Source of the DNA: Ruminococcus hominis
GTDB lineage: Bacteria; Bacillota; Clostridia; Lachnospirales; Lachnospiraceae
Length of the DNA: 64,000 bases
Direction: 5' to 3'
NCBI RefSeq assembly: GCF_014287355.1
Contig: NZ_JACOPE010000001.1
Coordinates: 1,054,001-1,118,000 of the forward strand
The notes under the pieces are model-generated. The model did not search any database and had not been told where the DNA came from. It worked only from the letters and a program-made list of their open reading frames with translations. Within the stretch, counting starts at the first letter, position 1. Each line of letters opens with the position of its first letter. Position numbers and translations under genes: made by a program. Shown here piece after piece: positions 17,119 through 27,185 of this stretch.

Positions 17119-19369
17119 AGGGATCCTGAGTCTGATCGCAATCGTAGCATTGATGGCACTTCTCGGTGTGACTACAACGATTGGTCTTGGAAAAGGACAT
17201 TCCGGAGCGGCTAAGAATATTAATCTTGGTCTTGATCTGGAAGGTGGTGTCAGCATCACTTATCAGGTAAAAGGTGATACTCCGTCAGATAAGGATATGG
17301 CGGATACGATTTATAAGCTTCAGAAACGTGTGGAGCAGTATAGTACAGAGGCAAGTGTTTACCAGGAAGGTGATAACCGAATCAGTATCGAGATTCCTGG
17401 TGTGACAGATGCCAATAAGATTTTAGATGAACTTGGACAGCCTGGTTCTTTGTATTTTATCGCACAGAAAGGAAGCGATGGTTCAGAAAACTATACTAGA
17501 GTTGGCACTACAGGCGATGCAGGAACAGATTTCCAGCTTAATAAGACGATTGAAGAACTGCAGGAAGATGGTTCTATTGTGCTGACAGGATCTGATGTGA
17601 AAACAGCTACGGCAGGTGCATATACAGACAGTACAACAGGTTCAAAGGAAAATGTTGTTGACCTTGAGTTTACAAAAGAAGGTACAGAGAAATTTGCAGA
17701 AGCTACTAAAGTTGCAAAAGAGGCAGGACAGAGTATCGGTATTTATTATGATGGAGCATTTGTCAGTGTGCCGAATGTAAAAGCAGTTATTTCTGATGGA
17801 CGTGCCCAGATTTCAGGAAGCATGTCTTATGAAGAAGCTGACCAGCTTGCATCTACAATCCGTATCGGTGGATTAAATCTGGAACTGGAAGAGCTGCGTT
17901 CTAACGTTGTAGGAGCACAGCTTGGTGAAGAAGCAATCAGCTCAAGTTTGAAGGCCGGTGCAATCGGTCTGGCAATTGTATTTGTATTTATGTGCTGCGT
18001 ATACCTGCTTCCGGGTTTTGCTGCAGGTCTTGCACTGTTGATCTATACAGGTCTGGTACTGGTAGCACTGAATGCATTTGACATTACTTTGACATTGCCT
18101 GGTATCGCAGGTATCATCCTTGGTATCGGTATGGCGGTAGATGCGAACGTTATTATTTTCGCACGTGTGAAGGAAGAACTTTCATCGGGAAAATCTGTAA
18201 AAGCTTCGTTAAATGCCGGATTCCAGAAAGCAATGTCTGCAATTTTGGATGGTAATATTACAACCCTGATCGCTGCTGCTGTATTATGGCTTAGAGGTAG
18301 CGGTACTGTAAAAGGATTTGCACAGACATTGGCACTTGGTATCGTGCTGTCTATGTTTACTGCTTTGGTAATTACAAAAGTAATTGTATATTCGTTCTAT
18401 GCAATCGGAATCCGTAATCCAAAAGTATACGGACGTGTAAAGGAAGAGAGAAAACCAATCAACTTCCTCGGAAAGAAAAAGATTTTCTTTACAATTTCAA
18501 TTGCACTTATCGTGCTTGGATTTGTTGCAATCGGTGTAAACGAAGGAAAAGGAAATGGCGCGCTCAACTACAGTCTTGAGTTTATGGGTGGTACATCATC
18601 TACAGTGACATTTGATAAGGATTATACATTGGAAGAAATCGACCAGAATATCGTTCCATTGATTGAAGATGCTGTCGGAGATAAGAATGTTCAGGTTCAG
18701 AAAGTACAGGATTCTAATCAGGTAATCTTTAAGACACAGACATTGAATCTGGAAAAACGTGAGGCATTTAATAAAGTAATGGCTGATAACTTTGGTGTGG
18801 ATGAGAATGAGATCGCAACAGAGAATATCAGTTCTACAGTAAGCTCAGAGATGAGAAGAGATGCCATTGTAGCAGTTATCATTGCAACAATCTGTATGCT
18901 GCTTTATATCTGGTTTAGATTTAAAGATGTGCGTTTCGCAACAAGTGCAGTGTTGGCATTGCTCCATGATGTGCTGATCGTATTAGGCTTCTATGCGATT
19001 GCGAGAGTATCGGTAGGTAATACATTTATCGCATGTATGCTGACAATCGTCGGATATTCAATCAATGCGACAATCGTTATTTTCGACCGTATCCGTGAGG
19101 AGCTGAAAACAAAGAAACGCGGAACACAGCTGGATGAGCTGGTAAATAAATGTATTACTTTGACATTGACACGAAGTGTTTATACATCACTTACTACATT
19201 TGTTATGGTAGCTGTTTTATATATCATGGGTGTAAGCTCTATTCGTGAATTTGCCCTTCCTCTGATGGTTGGTATTATTTGTGGTGCTTATTCTTCTGTA
19301 TGTATTACAGGTGCACTTTGGTATGTAATGAAAACAAAAATCGGTGTTAAGAAGGCAGAAAGAAAATAG
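17105..19369 (+). CDS. secDF: Fused protein-export membrane protein SecDF
   Basis: A 754-residue fusion of SecD and SecF, accessory subunits that use the proton gradient to complete Sec translocation. TM1 is near residues 8-28. GLDLEGG at about 40 is the SecD D1 motif. The SecD membrane bundle holds GIAGIILGIGMAVDANVI. The SecF half starts near residue 455 and holds GYSINATIVIFDRIREEL close to the end. The ATG at 17105 is preceded by GGAAGG; an in-frame ATG at 17084 has no site. The gene overlaps scfB by 14 nt, so peptide maturation and export are co-transcribed. Confidence 0.95.
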   Translation: MKKRKGILSLIAIVALMALLGVTTTIGLGKGHSGAAKNINLGLDLEGGVSITYQVKGDTPSDKDMADTIYKLQKRVEQYSTEASVYQEGDNRISIEIPGVTDANKILDELGQPGSLYFIAQKGSDGSENYTRVGTTGDAGTDFQLNKTIEELQEDGSIVLTGSDVKTATAGAYTDSTTGSKENVVDLEFTKEGTEKFAEATKVAKEAGQSIGIYYDGAFVSVPNVKAVISDGRAQISGSMSYEEADQLASTIRIGGLNLELEELRSNVVGAQLGEEAISSSLKAGAIGLAIVFVFMCCVYLLPGFAAGLALLIYTGLVLVALNAFDITLTLPGIAGIILGIGMAVDANVIIFARVKEELSSGKSVKASLNAGFQKAMSAILDGNITTLIAAAVLWLRGSGTVKGFAQTLALGIVLSMFTALVITKVIVYSFYAIGIRNPKVYGRVKEERKPINFLGKKKIFFTISIALIVLGFVAIGVNEGKGNGALNYSLEFMGGTSSTVTFDKDYTLEEIDQNIVPLIEDAVGDKNVQVQKVQDSNQVIFKTQTLNLEKREAFNKVMADNFGVDENEIATENISSTVSSEMRRDAIVAVIIATICMLLYIWFRFKDVRFATSAVLALLHDVLIVLGFYAIARVSVGNTFIACMLTIVGYSINATIVIFDRIREELKTKKRGTQLDELVNKCITLTLTRSVYTSLTTFVMVAVLYIMGVSSIREFALPLMVGIICGAYSSVCITGALWYVMKTKIGVKKAERK

Positions 19370-19377
19370 AAAATGAT

Positions 19378-19415
19378 AAAAGGGATAGGCATGAGTTTCG
19401 TGTCTGTCCTTTTTT
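19378..19415 (+). terminator. Terminator after secDF
   Basis: AAAAGG..ATAGGCA pairs with TGTCTGTCCTTTT through several G-T pairs and one bulge, followed by TTTTTT. It sits in the gap before recJ. Confidence 0.65.
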
Positions 19416-19437
19416 GAAAATGAAAAGGGGACGGAAG

Positions 19438-21159
19438 ATGGAGAAGTGGTTTGTGACGATGAAGAAGGCGGATTTTTATCAGATTGGTGAAATGTTTCAG
19501 ATTTCTCCCATTCTTGCACGCCTGATCCGAAATCGTGAGATGGTAACAAAGGATGAAATCGAGTTTTATCTAAATGGAACGATAGCCGATCTGTATGATG
19601 GAATGTTAATGAAAGATATGGATAAGGCAGTCACAATATTAAAAGAAAAAATCCAGGCAAATGAGCCGATCCGTGTAATAGGAGACTATGATATTGACGG
19701 TGTCAATGCGACATACATTTTACAGGAAGGAATCTCGAATCTTGGCGGGGATGTCGATACGGATATCCCGGACAGGATCAAGGATGGATATGGGCTGAAT
19801 AAAGCGTTGATCGATCGTGCGATCGAAGATGGGATTGACACAATCATAACCTGCGACAATGGCATTGCGGCGATGGATGAAATCGCATATGGCAAACAGC
19901 AAGGCTTAACGATCATTGTGACAGATCATCATGAAGTACCTTATATAGATGTCGGGGACGGAAAAGAGTATTTATTACCACATGCAGATGCGGTGATAGA
20001 CCCGCACAGGGAAGATTGTCCATATCCATTTAAAGGGCTGTGCGGGGCTGCGGTTTCTTATAAACTGATAGAAGCTCTTTATGGTGTGATGCAAAAGGAT
20101 GCGGAAGATGTTGATTATTTGATGGAAAATGTTGCGATTGCGACGATTGGCGATGTGATGGATTTGACCGGAGAAAATCGCATTTTCGTAAAACAGGGAT
20201 TAGAAATGCTTAAAAGAACGAGCAATGAAGGCTTGAAAGCATTGATGGAATGTACCGGTGTGCCGGTGGATTCTTTGAATGCGTATCACATCGGATTTGT
20301 GATTGGGCCATGCATCAACGCAGGCGGGCGTCTGGATACAGCGAAGAGAGCTTTGAATTTGTTAAATGCAAAGACAAGAAGAGAAGCGGTGATGCTTGCG
20401 GAAGATTTGAAAGCGCTCAATGACAGCCGAAAGGAAATGACAGAAAAAGGCGTGGAACAGGCGGTTGCTTTGATTGAAAATACTTCATTAAAAGAAGATA
20501 AGGTGCTGGTTGTCTATTTGCCGGACTGTCATGAAAGTATAGCCGGTATCATTGCGGGGCGTATCCGTGAGAAATATTATCGTCCGGTATTTGTGCTGAC
20601 ACAGGGCGAAGAGGATGTAAAGGGGTCCGGTCGCTCAATTGAGGCTTATAATATGTTTGAAGAAATGAATAAATGCAGGGCATTGTTTACAAAATTCGGA
20701 GGACATAAGCTGGCAGCCGGATTATCTTTGAAAGAAGAAAATGTGGAACGATTCCGCGAGTCGATCAATGAATGTGCAAATCTGACAGAGGATGATCTGA
20801 CAGAAAAAATTTCGATTGACATGCAGCTCCCACTTCGATATGTGAACGAAAGTCTGATTCAGGAGCTGGAGCTTTTGGAACCATTTGGCAAGGGAAATCC
20901 AAAACCATTATTTGCAGAGAAAAATCTGAAGGTGATCGATCCTCGTATTATCGGAAAGAATAAAAACGTATTGAAATTCAAGGTGCAGGACAAAGACGGA
21001 TATGAAATGGATGCGATCTGTTTTGGTGATGTAGAAGGATGCCTGGAAACGATTGAGCAAAGTGAAACGATGGCATTTACTTATTATCCATCGATCAATG
21101 AATTTCGAGGTGAGAGAACGATTCAAATGGTAGTTCAGAATTATAATCCTTCAAAGTAA
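19438..21159 (+). CDS. recJ: Single-stranded-DNA exonuclease RecJ (DHH family)
   Basis: A 573-residue protein of the DHH/DHHA1 phosphoesterase superfamily, matching RecJ. The catalytic motif GDYDIDG is near residue 82 and VTDHHEVPY near 160. The DHHA1 part contains GGHKLAAGLS near 415, followed by the OB-like C-terminal domain. RecJ degrades single-stranded DNA 5' to 3' in recombination and repair. The ATG at 19438 follows AGGGGACGGAAG; an alternative ATG at 19420 lacks a site. It sits between secDF and rel. Confidence 0.9.
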   Translation: MEKWFVTMKKADFYQIGEMFQISPILARLIRNREMVTKDEIEFYLNGTIADLYDGMLMKDMDKAVTILKEKIQANEPIRVIGDYDIDGVNATYILQEGISNLGGDVDTDIPDRIKDGYGLNKALIDRAIEDGIDTIITCDNGIAAMDEIAYGKQQGLTIIVTDHHEVPYIDVGDGKEYLLPHADAVIDPHREDCPYPFKGLCGAAVSYKLIEALYGVMQKDAEDVDYLMENVAIATIGDVMDLTGENRIFVKQGLEMLKRTSNEGLKALMECTGVPVDSLNAYHIGFVIGPCINAGGRLDTAKRALNLLNAKTRREAVMLAEDLKALNDSRKEMTEKGVEQAVALIENTSLKEDKVLVVYLPDCHESIAGIIAGRIREKYYRPVFVLTQGEEDVKGSGRSIEAYNMFEEMNKCRALFTKFGGHKLAAGLSLKEENVERFRESINECANLTEDDLTEKISIDMQLPLRYVNESLIQELELLEPFGKGNPKPLFAEKNLKVIDPRIIGKNKNVLKFKVQDKDGYEMDAICFGDVEGCLETIEQSETMAFTYYPSINEFRGERTIQMVVQNYNPSK

Positions 21160-21203
21160 GCTTTGACTTAAAAAGCGCTTGATAAGCTGGAAAAAACAGA
21201 TTA

Positions 21204-21231
21204 TTTACAATTTTGAAAAAAATGCTATACT
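21204..21231 (+). promoter_or_regulatory. Promoter of rel operon
   Basis: TTTACA (21204-21209) and TATACT (21226-21231) are spaced 16 nt apart. AAAGGGGG (21264-21271) precedes the rel ATG. Confidence 0.7.
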
Positions 21232-21278
21232 ATTTACATATATGCATATTACAAATGAGAACAAAAGGGGGAATTTTG

Positions 21279-23582
21279 ATGGCAGGGACATTAGAATATC
21301 AATTATTGAATAAAAATTTGGAGATCGTTGATGGTCATGCCGTCAAAAATCCGGAAGATTATCAAGACCCGGAAAAGTTATATCAGGCATTGATCGCCAG
21401 AGTGACCAAATATCATCCGTCTGCCGATATTTCATTGATTGAAAAGGCCTATAAGATTGCGAGTGAAGCACATAAGGAGCAGTTTAGAAAGTCAGGAGAA
21501 CCCTACATCATTCATCCTTTGTGGGTAGGGATCATACTGGCAGACCTTGAGATGGATAAAGAGACGATCGTTGCAGGAATGCTTCATGATGTCGTGGAAG
21601 ATACCGTGATGACACTGGATGATATTACGAGAGAATTCGGCTCAGAGGTGGCTCTTCTTGTAGATGGTGTTACAAAGCTGGGACAATTGTCTTATTCGAA
21701 AGATAAACTGGAAGTTCAGGCAGAGAACCTGCGTAAGATGTTTCTGGCTATGGCTAAGGATATCCGTGTCATTATTATCAAACTGGCAGACCGTCTGCAT
21801 AATATGCGTACATTGGAATTTATGACACCGGAGAAGCAGCAGGAGAAGGCGCGCGAGACGATGGATATTTATGCACCGATCGCACAGCGTCTGGGTATTT
21901 CTAAGATTAAGATTGAGTTGGATGACCTTTCATTAAAGTATTCGAATCCACAAGTGTATTATCAGCTTGTAAGAGATCTCAATGAACGTAAGACAAAGCG
22001 CGAAGAATTTGTGCAACAGATTGTTGCAGAAGTGTCAAAACATATGGAGAATGCAAACATCAAAGCGAAGGTATACGGAAGAGTAAAGCATTTCTTCAGC
22101 ATTTATAAGAAGATGGTAAATCAGAACAAGACATTGGATCAGATTTATGATTTGTTTGCGGTTCGTATTATCGTTGACACAGTAAAGGACTGTTATGCAG
22201 CTTTGGGTGTGATCCATGAGATGTATACACCGGTTCCGGGAAGATTTAAGGATTATATTGCGATGCCAAAGGCGAATATGTATCAGTCCCTTCATACGAC
22301 TTTGATCGGACCATCCGGACAGCCGTTTGAGATTCAGATCCGTACAGAAGAGATGCACAAGACAGCTGAGTATGGTATTGCTGCTCATTGGAAATATAAA
22401 GAGAGCGGAGATGGAACGAAGGGTGTAGCAAAGAACCAGGAAGAAGAGAAGTTGAGCTGGCTGCGTCAGATTCTGGAGTGGCAGCGTGACATGTCAGATA
22501 ACAGAGAATTTTTAAGTCTGTTGAAAGGTGATTTGGATCTCTTTACAGAAGACGTGTACTGCTTCACTCCGAACGGAGATGTGAAGAATCTGCCGAATGG
22601 CTCTACACCTGTGGATTTTGCGTATGCAATCCATAGTGCAGTGGGCAATAAGATGGTCGGAGCACGAGTGAATGGAAAGCTTGTAAACATTGATTATAAA
22701 ATTCAGAATGGTGACCGTATTGAGATATTGACGTCACAGAATTCGAAGGGACCAAGCAGAGATTGGCTGAATATTGTAAAGAGTACACAGGCAAAGAGCA
22801 AGATCAACCAATGGTTTAAGAAAGAGTTTAAGGAAGAGAATATTGTTCGAGGACGAGAACTGATTGCAGCATATTGTAAGGCAAAAGCAATCAACCTGGC
22901 AGATGTCAGTAAGCCAAAATATTTACAGATCGTGCAGCAGAAATATGGATTCCGTGACTGGGAATCTGTATTGGCGGCAATTGGTCATGGAGGACTCAAA
23001 GAGGGACAGGTTGTGAACCGTTTGCTGGAAGAATATCAGAAGGATCACAAAAAAGAAATTACAGACGAGACGATTTTGGAGACATTATCAGGAGTGCCAT
23101 CTCAGAAGGTTCATATTGCAAAATCGAAGAGTGGGATTATTGTCAAAGGAATCGATGATATGGCAGTGCGTTTTTCGAAATGCTGTAATCCGGTTCCGGG
23201 AGATGAGATTGTTGGTTTTGTAACCCGTGGTCGTGGTATGTCTATCCATCGTACAGATTGTGTGAATATGCTTCATTTGTCTGCGGCAGAGCGTGAACGT
23301 CTGATCGATGCTGAGTGGGAAGGCGCAGGTGATAATGGCGGTCAGTATCTTGCGGAGCTGAAGATGTATGCACATGACAGACAGGGGCTTTTGATGGATA
23401 TTTCAAAGATATTTACAGAAGCAAAGCTGGATGTAAAATCTATGAATGTGCGTACAAGTAAAAAAGGAACAGCTACATTAGACATGGGATTTATCGTACA
23501 TGGAAGAGATGAGCTGAACAGGGTTATCGACAAGCTCCGTCAGGTGGAAGGAGTACTGGATATCGAGAGAACTGCCAGCTAA
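21279..23582 (+). CDS. rel: Bifunctional (p)ppGpp synthetase/hydrolase
   Basis: A 767-residue RelA/SpoT protein that makes and degrades (p)ppGpp in the stringent response. An HD hydrolase domain (HDVVEDT near 100) is followed by the synthetase domain (AMPKANMYQSLHTT near 330), a TGS domain (DVYCFTPNGDVKNLPNGSTPVDFAY, about 425-450), the zinc-finger/CC region (FSKCCNPVPGDEI) and a C-terminal ACT domain. The intact HD motif implies hydrolase activity. The ATG at 21279 has AAAGGGGG; the upstream open frame was discarded. Confidence 0.96.
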   Translation: MAGTLEYQLLNKNLEIVDGHAVKNPEDYQDPEKLYQALIARVTKYHPSADISLIEKAYKIASEAHKEQFRKSGEPYIIHPLWVGIILADLEMDKETIVAGMLHDVVEDTVMTLDDITREFGSEVALLVDGVTKLGQLSYSKDKLEVQAENLRKMFLAMAKDIRVIIIKLADRLHNMRTLEFMTPEKQQEKARETMDIYAPIAQRLGISKIKIELDDLSLKYSNPQVYYQLVRDLNERKTKREEFVQQIVAEVSKHMENANIKAKVYGRVKHFFSIYKKMVNQNKTLDQIYDLFAVRIIVDTVKDCYAALGVIHEMYTPVPGRFKDYIAMPKANMYQSLHTTLIGPSGQPFEIQIRTEEMHKTAEYGIAAHWKYKESGDGTKGVAKNQEEEKLSWLRQILEWQRDMSDNREFLSLLKGDLDLFTEDVYCFTPNGDVKNLPNGSTPVDFAYAIHSAVGNKMVGARVNGKLVNIDYKIQNGDRIEILTSQNSKGPSRDWLNIVKSTQAKSKINQWFKKEFKEENIVRGRELIAAYCKAKAINLADVSKPKYLQIVQQKYGFRDWESVLAAIGHGGLKEGQVVNRLLEEYQKDHKKEITDETILETLSGVPSQKVHIAKSKSGIIVKGIDDMAVRFSKCCNPVPGDEIVGFVTRGRGMSIHRTDCVNMLHLSAAERERLIDAEWEGAGDNGGQYLAELKMYAHDRQGLLMDISKIFTEAKLDVKSMNVRTSKKGTATLDMGFIVHGRDELNRVIDKLRQVEGVLDIERTAS

Positions 23583-23651
23583 TAGAAAGGTGTAAACGCA
23601 TGAATGCGAATCATTCAGAAAAATGAGGAGTAGTTTGTGCAGGAGGATAAC

Positions 23652-24272
23652 ATGAGAATTAAGAAATTTGTGATAGGCATGATTGGGACGAACTGCTATG
23701 TGGTAAGCAATGAGAATACAAAAGAGTGTTTTATTGTAGACCCGGCAGTTTGTGACAAGAATGTTATATCTTATATAGAAACAGAAGGATTGAGCTTGAA
23801 AGCAATCCTTCTGACACATGGACATTTTGACCATATTATGGGAATTGACGGTATGCGTGAGAAGTTTCAGGTGCCGGTGTATGCGTCTGAGAAGGAACAG
23901 GAGATATTACAGGATGCAAGGTTGAATTTGTCCGCGGCATATGGCGGAGGATATACATTTTCTGATGCAACATGTGTGCGTGATGGAGAGGAACTGGAGA
24001 TTGCCGGCATGAAGATAAAAGTAATCGAGACGCCGGGACATACAGCTGGCGGATGCTGTTATTATATTGCAGAAGAAGAGGCGCTTTTTAGCGGTGACAG
24101 TTTGTTCTGCGCATCAATCGGGAGAACCGATTTTCCAACCGGAAGCAGTTCACAGCTTGTAAGAGCGGTGAGAGATAAACTGCTCGTGTTACCGGAAGAG
24201 ACGATGGTTTATCCGGGACATATGGAAGAAACGACAATTGGATATGAGCGGAAACATAATCCGTTTATTTAA
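23652..24272 (+). CDS. MBL-fold metallo-hydrolase (YqgX/glyoxalase II-like)
   Basis: A 206-residue metallo-beta-lactamase-fold hydrolase. The metal-binding motif is THGHFDH near residue 63, with further ligands in PGHTAGG, SGDSLF and PGHMEETTIG. The size and the short C-terminus fit the YqgX-like glyoxalase II-related group rather than a full hydroxyacylglutathione hydrolase; the substrate is unknown. The ATG at 23652 follows AGGAGG (23641-23646). It lies between rel and hemZ, as in many Clostridia. Confidence 0.85.
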   Translation: MRIKKFVIGMIGTNCYVVSNENTKECFIVDPAVCDKNVISYIETEGLSLKAILLTHGHFDHIMGIDGMREKFQVPVYASEKEQEILQDARLNLSAAYGGGYTFSDATCVRDGEELEIAGMKIKVIETPGHTAGGCCYYIAEEEALFSGDSLFCASIGRTDFPTGSSSQLVRAVRDKLLVLPEETMVYPGHMEETTIGYERKHNPFI

Positions 24273-24316
24273 ATGCTAAGATACGAATTGTTTAACAGGG
24301 GGCATTGATTAACAGA

Positions 24317-25753
24317 ATGATTCAAATTCAATGTAAAGAAACATTATATACTTATAACTTATATCATATAACGAAAGCGTTTTTCCCAAATGCGGAAATC
24401 AAACAATGTGTCGATGCAGAGCAAGAACCGTTGGTCCGGATTGAGCTGGATGACGGCTCTTGTTTTTTGCTGGATGCGAAGGAGTTTGAGGAGAATCAAA
24501 AGAAGGAAGATGCACAGGAGAAGAAAAAAATAGTAACTAAAATGGTGTACCGGTTTTTATCTGAAAAGACAGGGCAGGAGATGGCGTGGGGAATGCTTAC
24601 CGGAGTTCGCCCGACAAAGCTTGCGATGCATCAGATGGAAAATGGAATGAACGAAGCACAGGCAAAAGCATTTTTACAGGAAGTGTATTGTGTGTCAGAG
24701 AAGAAAGCAGGGCTGGCTGTTGATATTGCATGCAGAGAGAAGACATTGCTTAGCAAACTGGATTATCTAAATGGGTTTAGTTTATATGTTGGAATTCCAT
24801 TTTGCCCAAGCATCTGCTCTTATTGTTCATTTAGTTCTTCACCGATTGATGTGTGGAGTCCACGTATGGATGATTATCTGAATGCACTTTGCATCGAGCT
24901 TCGCCATATCGCAAAAGAGACAGAAGGAAAGACGCTCAATACGATTTATATCGGAGGAGGAACGCCGACAACTCTTACAGCCAAGCAGTTGGAAAAATTG
25001 TTAAATGTAGTTGATGAGTTATTCTTAAATGAAGAACGTGGCGCAGAGCTTTTGGAATATACGGTGGAAGCGGGAAGACCTGATAGTATTACGAAAGAAA
25101 AACTGGAAGTGATATGCAGGCATCCGGTGACACGTATTTCGGTTAATCCGCAGACAATGCAGCAGAAAACGTTGGATCTTGTTGGAAGAAAACATACCGT
25201 TCAGGCTGTGAAGGATATTTTCCACCTCGCAAGAGAGCTGGGATTTGACAACATTAATATGGACCTTATTGCAGGACTTCCGGGAGAAAATGCAGAAGAT
25301 ATGAGAGATACACTTCGCCAGATTGAAGAATTATCTCCGGATAGTCTGACAGTACATTCTCTGGCAATCAAACGTGCTGCCAGAATGGCACAGGAACAGC
25401 CGGTGAGAGATTTGCACACAGAAATCACAGAGATGGTAGAGGACGCGGCAAAAACGGCAGAAAAGCTTGGATTAGTTCCGTATTATTTATATAGACAGAA
25501 AAATATTGCGGGTAATTTCGAAAATGTCGGTTATGCAAAAGCCGATAAAGCAGGAATTTACAATATACTGATCATGGAAGAAAAACAAACTATTTATGCA
25601 GCCGGGGCAGGCGCAACAACAAAGATTGTGTTACCTGAAAAAATTAAGACAGAAAATGGGAAAGAAACAAATCTGATCCGTATAGAAAATGTAAAGAATA
25701 TTGAAGAGTATATTGCTCGTATTGATGAGATGATCAAACGGAAAAGCAATTGA
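24317..25753 (+). CDS. hemZ: Radical SAM coproporphyrinogen III oxidase-like protein HemZ
   Basis: A 478-residue radical SAM protein of the HemN/HemZ family. C163, C167 and C170 in CPSICSYC form the CX3CX2C cluster motif, followed by YIGGGTPTTL. HemZ proteins are annotated as oxygen-independent coproporphyrinogen dehydrogenases; a heme role is not proven, as no other heme genes are in the window. The start is uncertain: AGGGGG at 24297-24302 is 14 nt before ATG 24317 and only 2 nt before an in-frame TTG (24305). The stop codon overlaps the -35 of the hisS promoter. Confidence 0.85.
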   Translation: MIQIQCKETLYTYNLYHITKAFFPNAEIKQCVDAEQEPLVRIELDDGSCFLLDAKEFEENQKKEDAQEKKKIVTKMVYRFLSEKTGQEMAWGMLTGVRPTKLAMHQMENGMNEAQAKAFLQEVYCVSEKKAGLAVDIACREKTLLSKLDYLNGFSLYVGIPFCPSICSYCSFSSSPIDVWSPRMDDYLNALCIELRHIAKETEGKTLNTIYIGGGTPTTLTAKQLEKLLNVVDELFLNEERGAELLEYTVEAGRPDSITKEKLEVICRHPVTRISVNPQTMQQKTLDLVGRKHTVQAVKDIFHLARELGFDNINMDLIAGLPGENAEDMRDTLRQIEELSPDSLTVHSLAIKRAARMAQEQPVRDLHTEITEMVEDAAKTAEKLGLVPYYLYRQKNIAGNFENVGYAKADKAGIYNILIMEEKQTIYAAGAGATTKIVLPEKIKTENGKETNLIRIENVKNIEEYIARIDEMIKRKSN

Positions 25754-25778
25754 CATACTATAACACAAAAACTATAAT
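25750..25778 (+). promoter_or_regulatory. Consensus sigma-A promoter of hisS-aspS
   Basis: TTGACA (25750-25755), 17 nt and TATAAT (25773-25778) match the full consensus. The -35 overlaps the hemZ stop codon. The leader of about 120 nt lacks the GGTGGTACCGCG core of a T-box. Confidence 0.85.
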
Positions 25779-25902
25779 AGTGAGAGGTGAAAGTAGGGGA
25801 ATACCGGCAGTAAAGGCGAGATGAAGAGAAAAGTTGAAAGTCTTGTCCTTCTGCGGACAGACTCTTCATGATATAGATTTTGATAAAAAGGAGAATAAAT
25901 AC

Positions 25903-27153
25903 ATGGCATTAAAGAAGAAACCAGTTACAGGTATGAAGGACATGATGCCGGAAGAGATGGAAATCCGGGATTATGTGATTGGATTGATCCAGGAGACTTA
26001 CAAGTCATTTGGATTTTCCAGAATTGAGACACCATGTGTAGAACATATTGAGAACCTTTGCAGTAAGCAGGGAGGAGACAATGAAAAATTGATCTTCAAG
26101 ATTTTAAAACGTGGTGAGAAACTGAAGATCGATCAGGCAAAAGAGGAAATCGACTTGGTAGATGGCGGGCTTCGTTATGACTTAACTGTTCCGCTTTCAA
26201 GATATTATTCCAATAATGCAAATGAATTGCCGGCACCATTTAAGGCACTTCAGATGGGGAATGTATGGAGAGCTGACCGTCCGCAGAGAGGACGTTTCCG
26301 TCAGTTTATGCAGTGCGATATTGATATTTTGGGCGAGCCATCTAATCTGGCTGAGATTGAGCTGATCCTGGCAACATCTACATTGCTTGGAAAACTTGAT
26401 TTCCATAACTTTACAATCCGTATCAATGACCGCCGATTCTTAAAAGCAATGGCTGCATACAGCGGATTTGAAGAGAAAGATTATGATAGCGTATTCATTA
26501 CTCTGGATAAGATGGACAAGATTGGTCTGGATGGAGTTCAGAAGGAGTTAGAGGAAAATGGCTATGCGAAAGAATCAGTCGAAAAATATCTTCAGATTTT
26601 TAAAGAGATTACGAACGATGTCGAGGGCGTACGCTGGTGTAAAGAGAAACTGGCTGGGTATCTCCCGGAAGAAGCGGCACAGTCGCTGGAGATGATCATT
26701 ACAAGTGTAGAAAGTGCGAAAGAGGCTGAGTTTAAGATGAGCTTTGATCCAACACTTGTAAGAGGTATGTCTTATTATACAGGAACAATTTTTGAGATTT
26801 CAATGGACGAGTTCGGCGGTTCTGTCGGAGGCGGCGGACGCTATGATGAGATGATCGGTAAGTTTACCGGTCAGGATACACCGGCGGTTGGATTTTCAAT
26901 TGGATTTGAGCGTATTGTTATGCTGCTTTTGGAACGTGGATACAAGATCCCGACAACGAAGGTGAAAAAAGCATATTTGCTTGAGAAGAAGCTTCCACAG
27001 GAAAAAATCCTGGAAGTATTAGAGGCTGCAAAAACTGAGCGTGCTGCAGGAAAACAGATCATGCTTTTGAATATGAAGAAGAATAAGAAATTCCAGAAAG
27101 AGCAGCTTCAGCAGCAGGGATATGAAGAAATCGTAGAAGTTTTCAACAGATAA
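25903..27153 (+). CDS. hisS: Histidyl-tRNA synthetase
   Basis: A 416-residue class II aminoacyl-tRNA synthetase. The N-terminal GMKDMMP is followed by motif 2 (FRQFMQCDIDILG), the histidine signature LVRGMSYYTGTIFE and motif 3 (AVGFSIGFERI), with the anticodon-binding domain at the C-terminus. The ATG at 25903 follows AAAAGGAG. It is co-transcribed with aspS, 32 nt downstream, from a consensus promoter. Confidence 0.96.
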   Translation: MALKKKPVTGMKDMMPEEMEIRDYVIGLIQETYKSFGFSRIETPCVEHIENLCSKQGGDNEKLIFKILKRGEKLKIDQAKEEIDLVDGGLRYDLTVPLSRYYSNNANELPAPFKALQMGNVWRADRPQRGRFRQFMQCDIDILGEPSNLAEIELILATSTLLGKLDFHNFTIRINDRRFLKAMAAYSGFEEKDYDSVFITLDKMDKIGLDGVQKELEENGYAKESVEKYLQIFKEITNDVEGVRWCKEKLAGYLPEEAAQSLEMIITSVESAKEAEFKMSFDPTLVRGMSYYTGTIFEISMDEFGGSVGGGGRYDEMIGKFTGQDTPAVGFSIGFERIVMLLLERGYKIPTTKVKKAYLLEKKLPQEKILEVLEAAKTERAAGKQIMLLNMKKNKKFQKEQLQQQGYEEIVEVFNR

Positions 27154-27185
27154 TATAAAAACGAAAAGAAAAGAGGAACAAAGTA

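Noticed and set aside
25779..25902. Possible T-box upstream of hisS
   Set aside because: The T-box core and a following terminator/antiterminator pair are missing.
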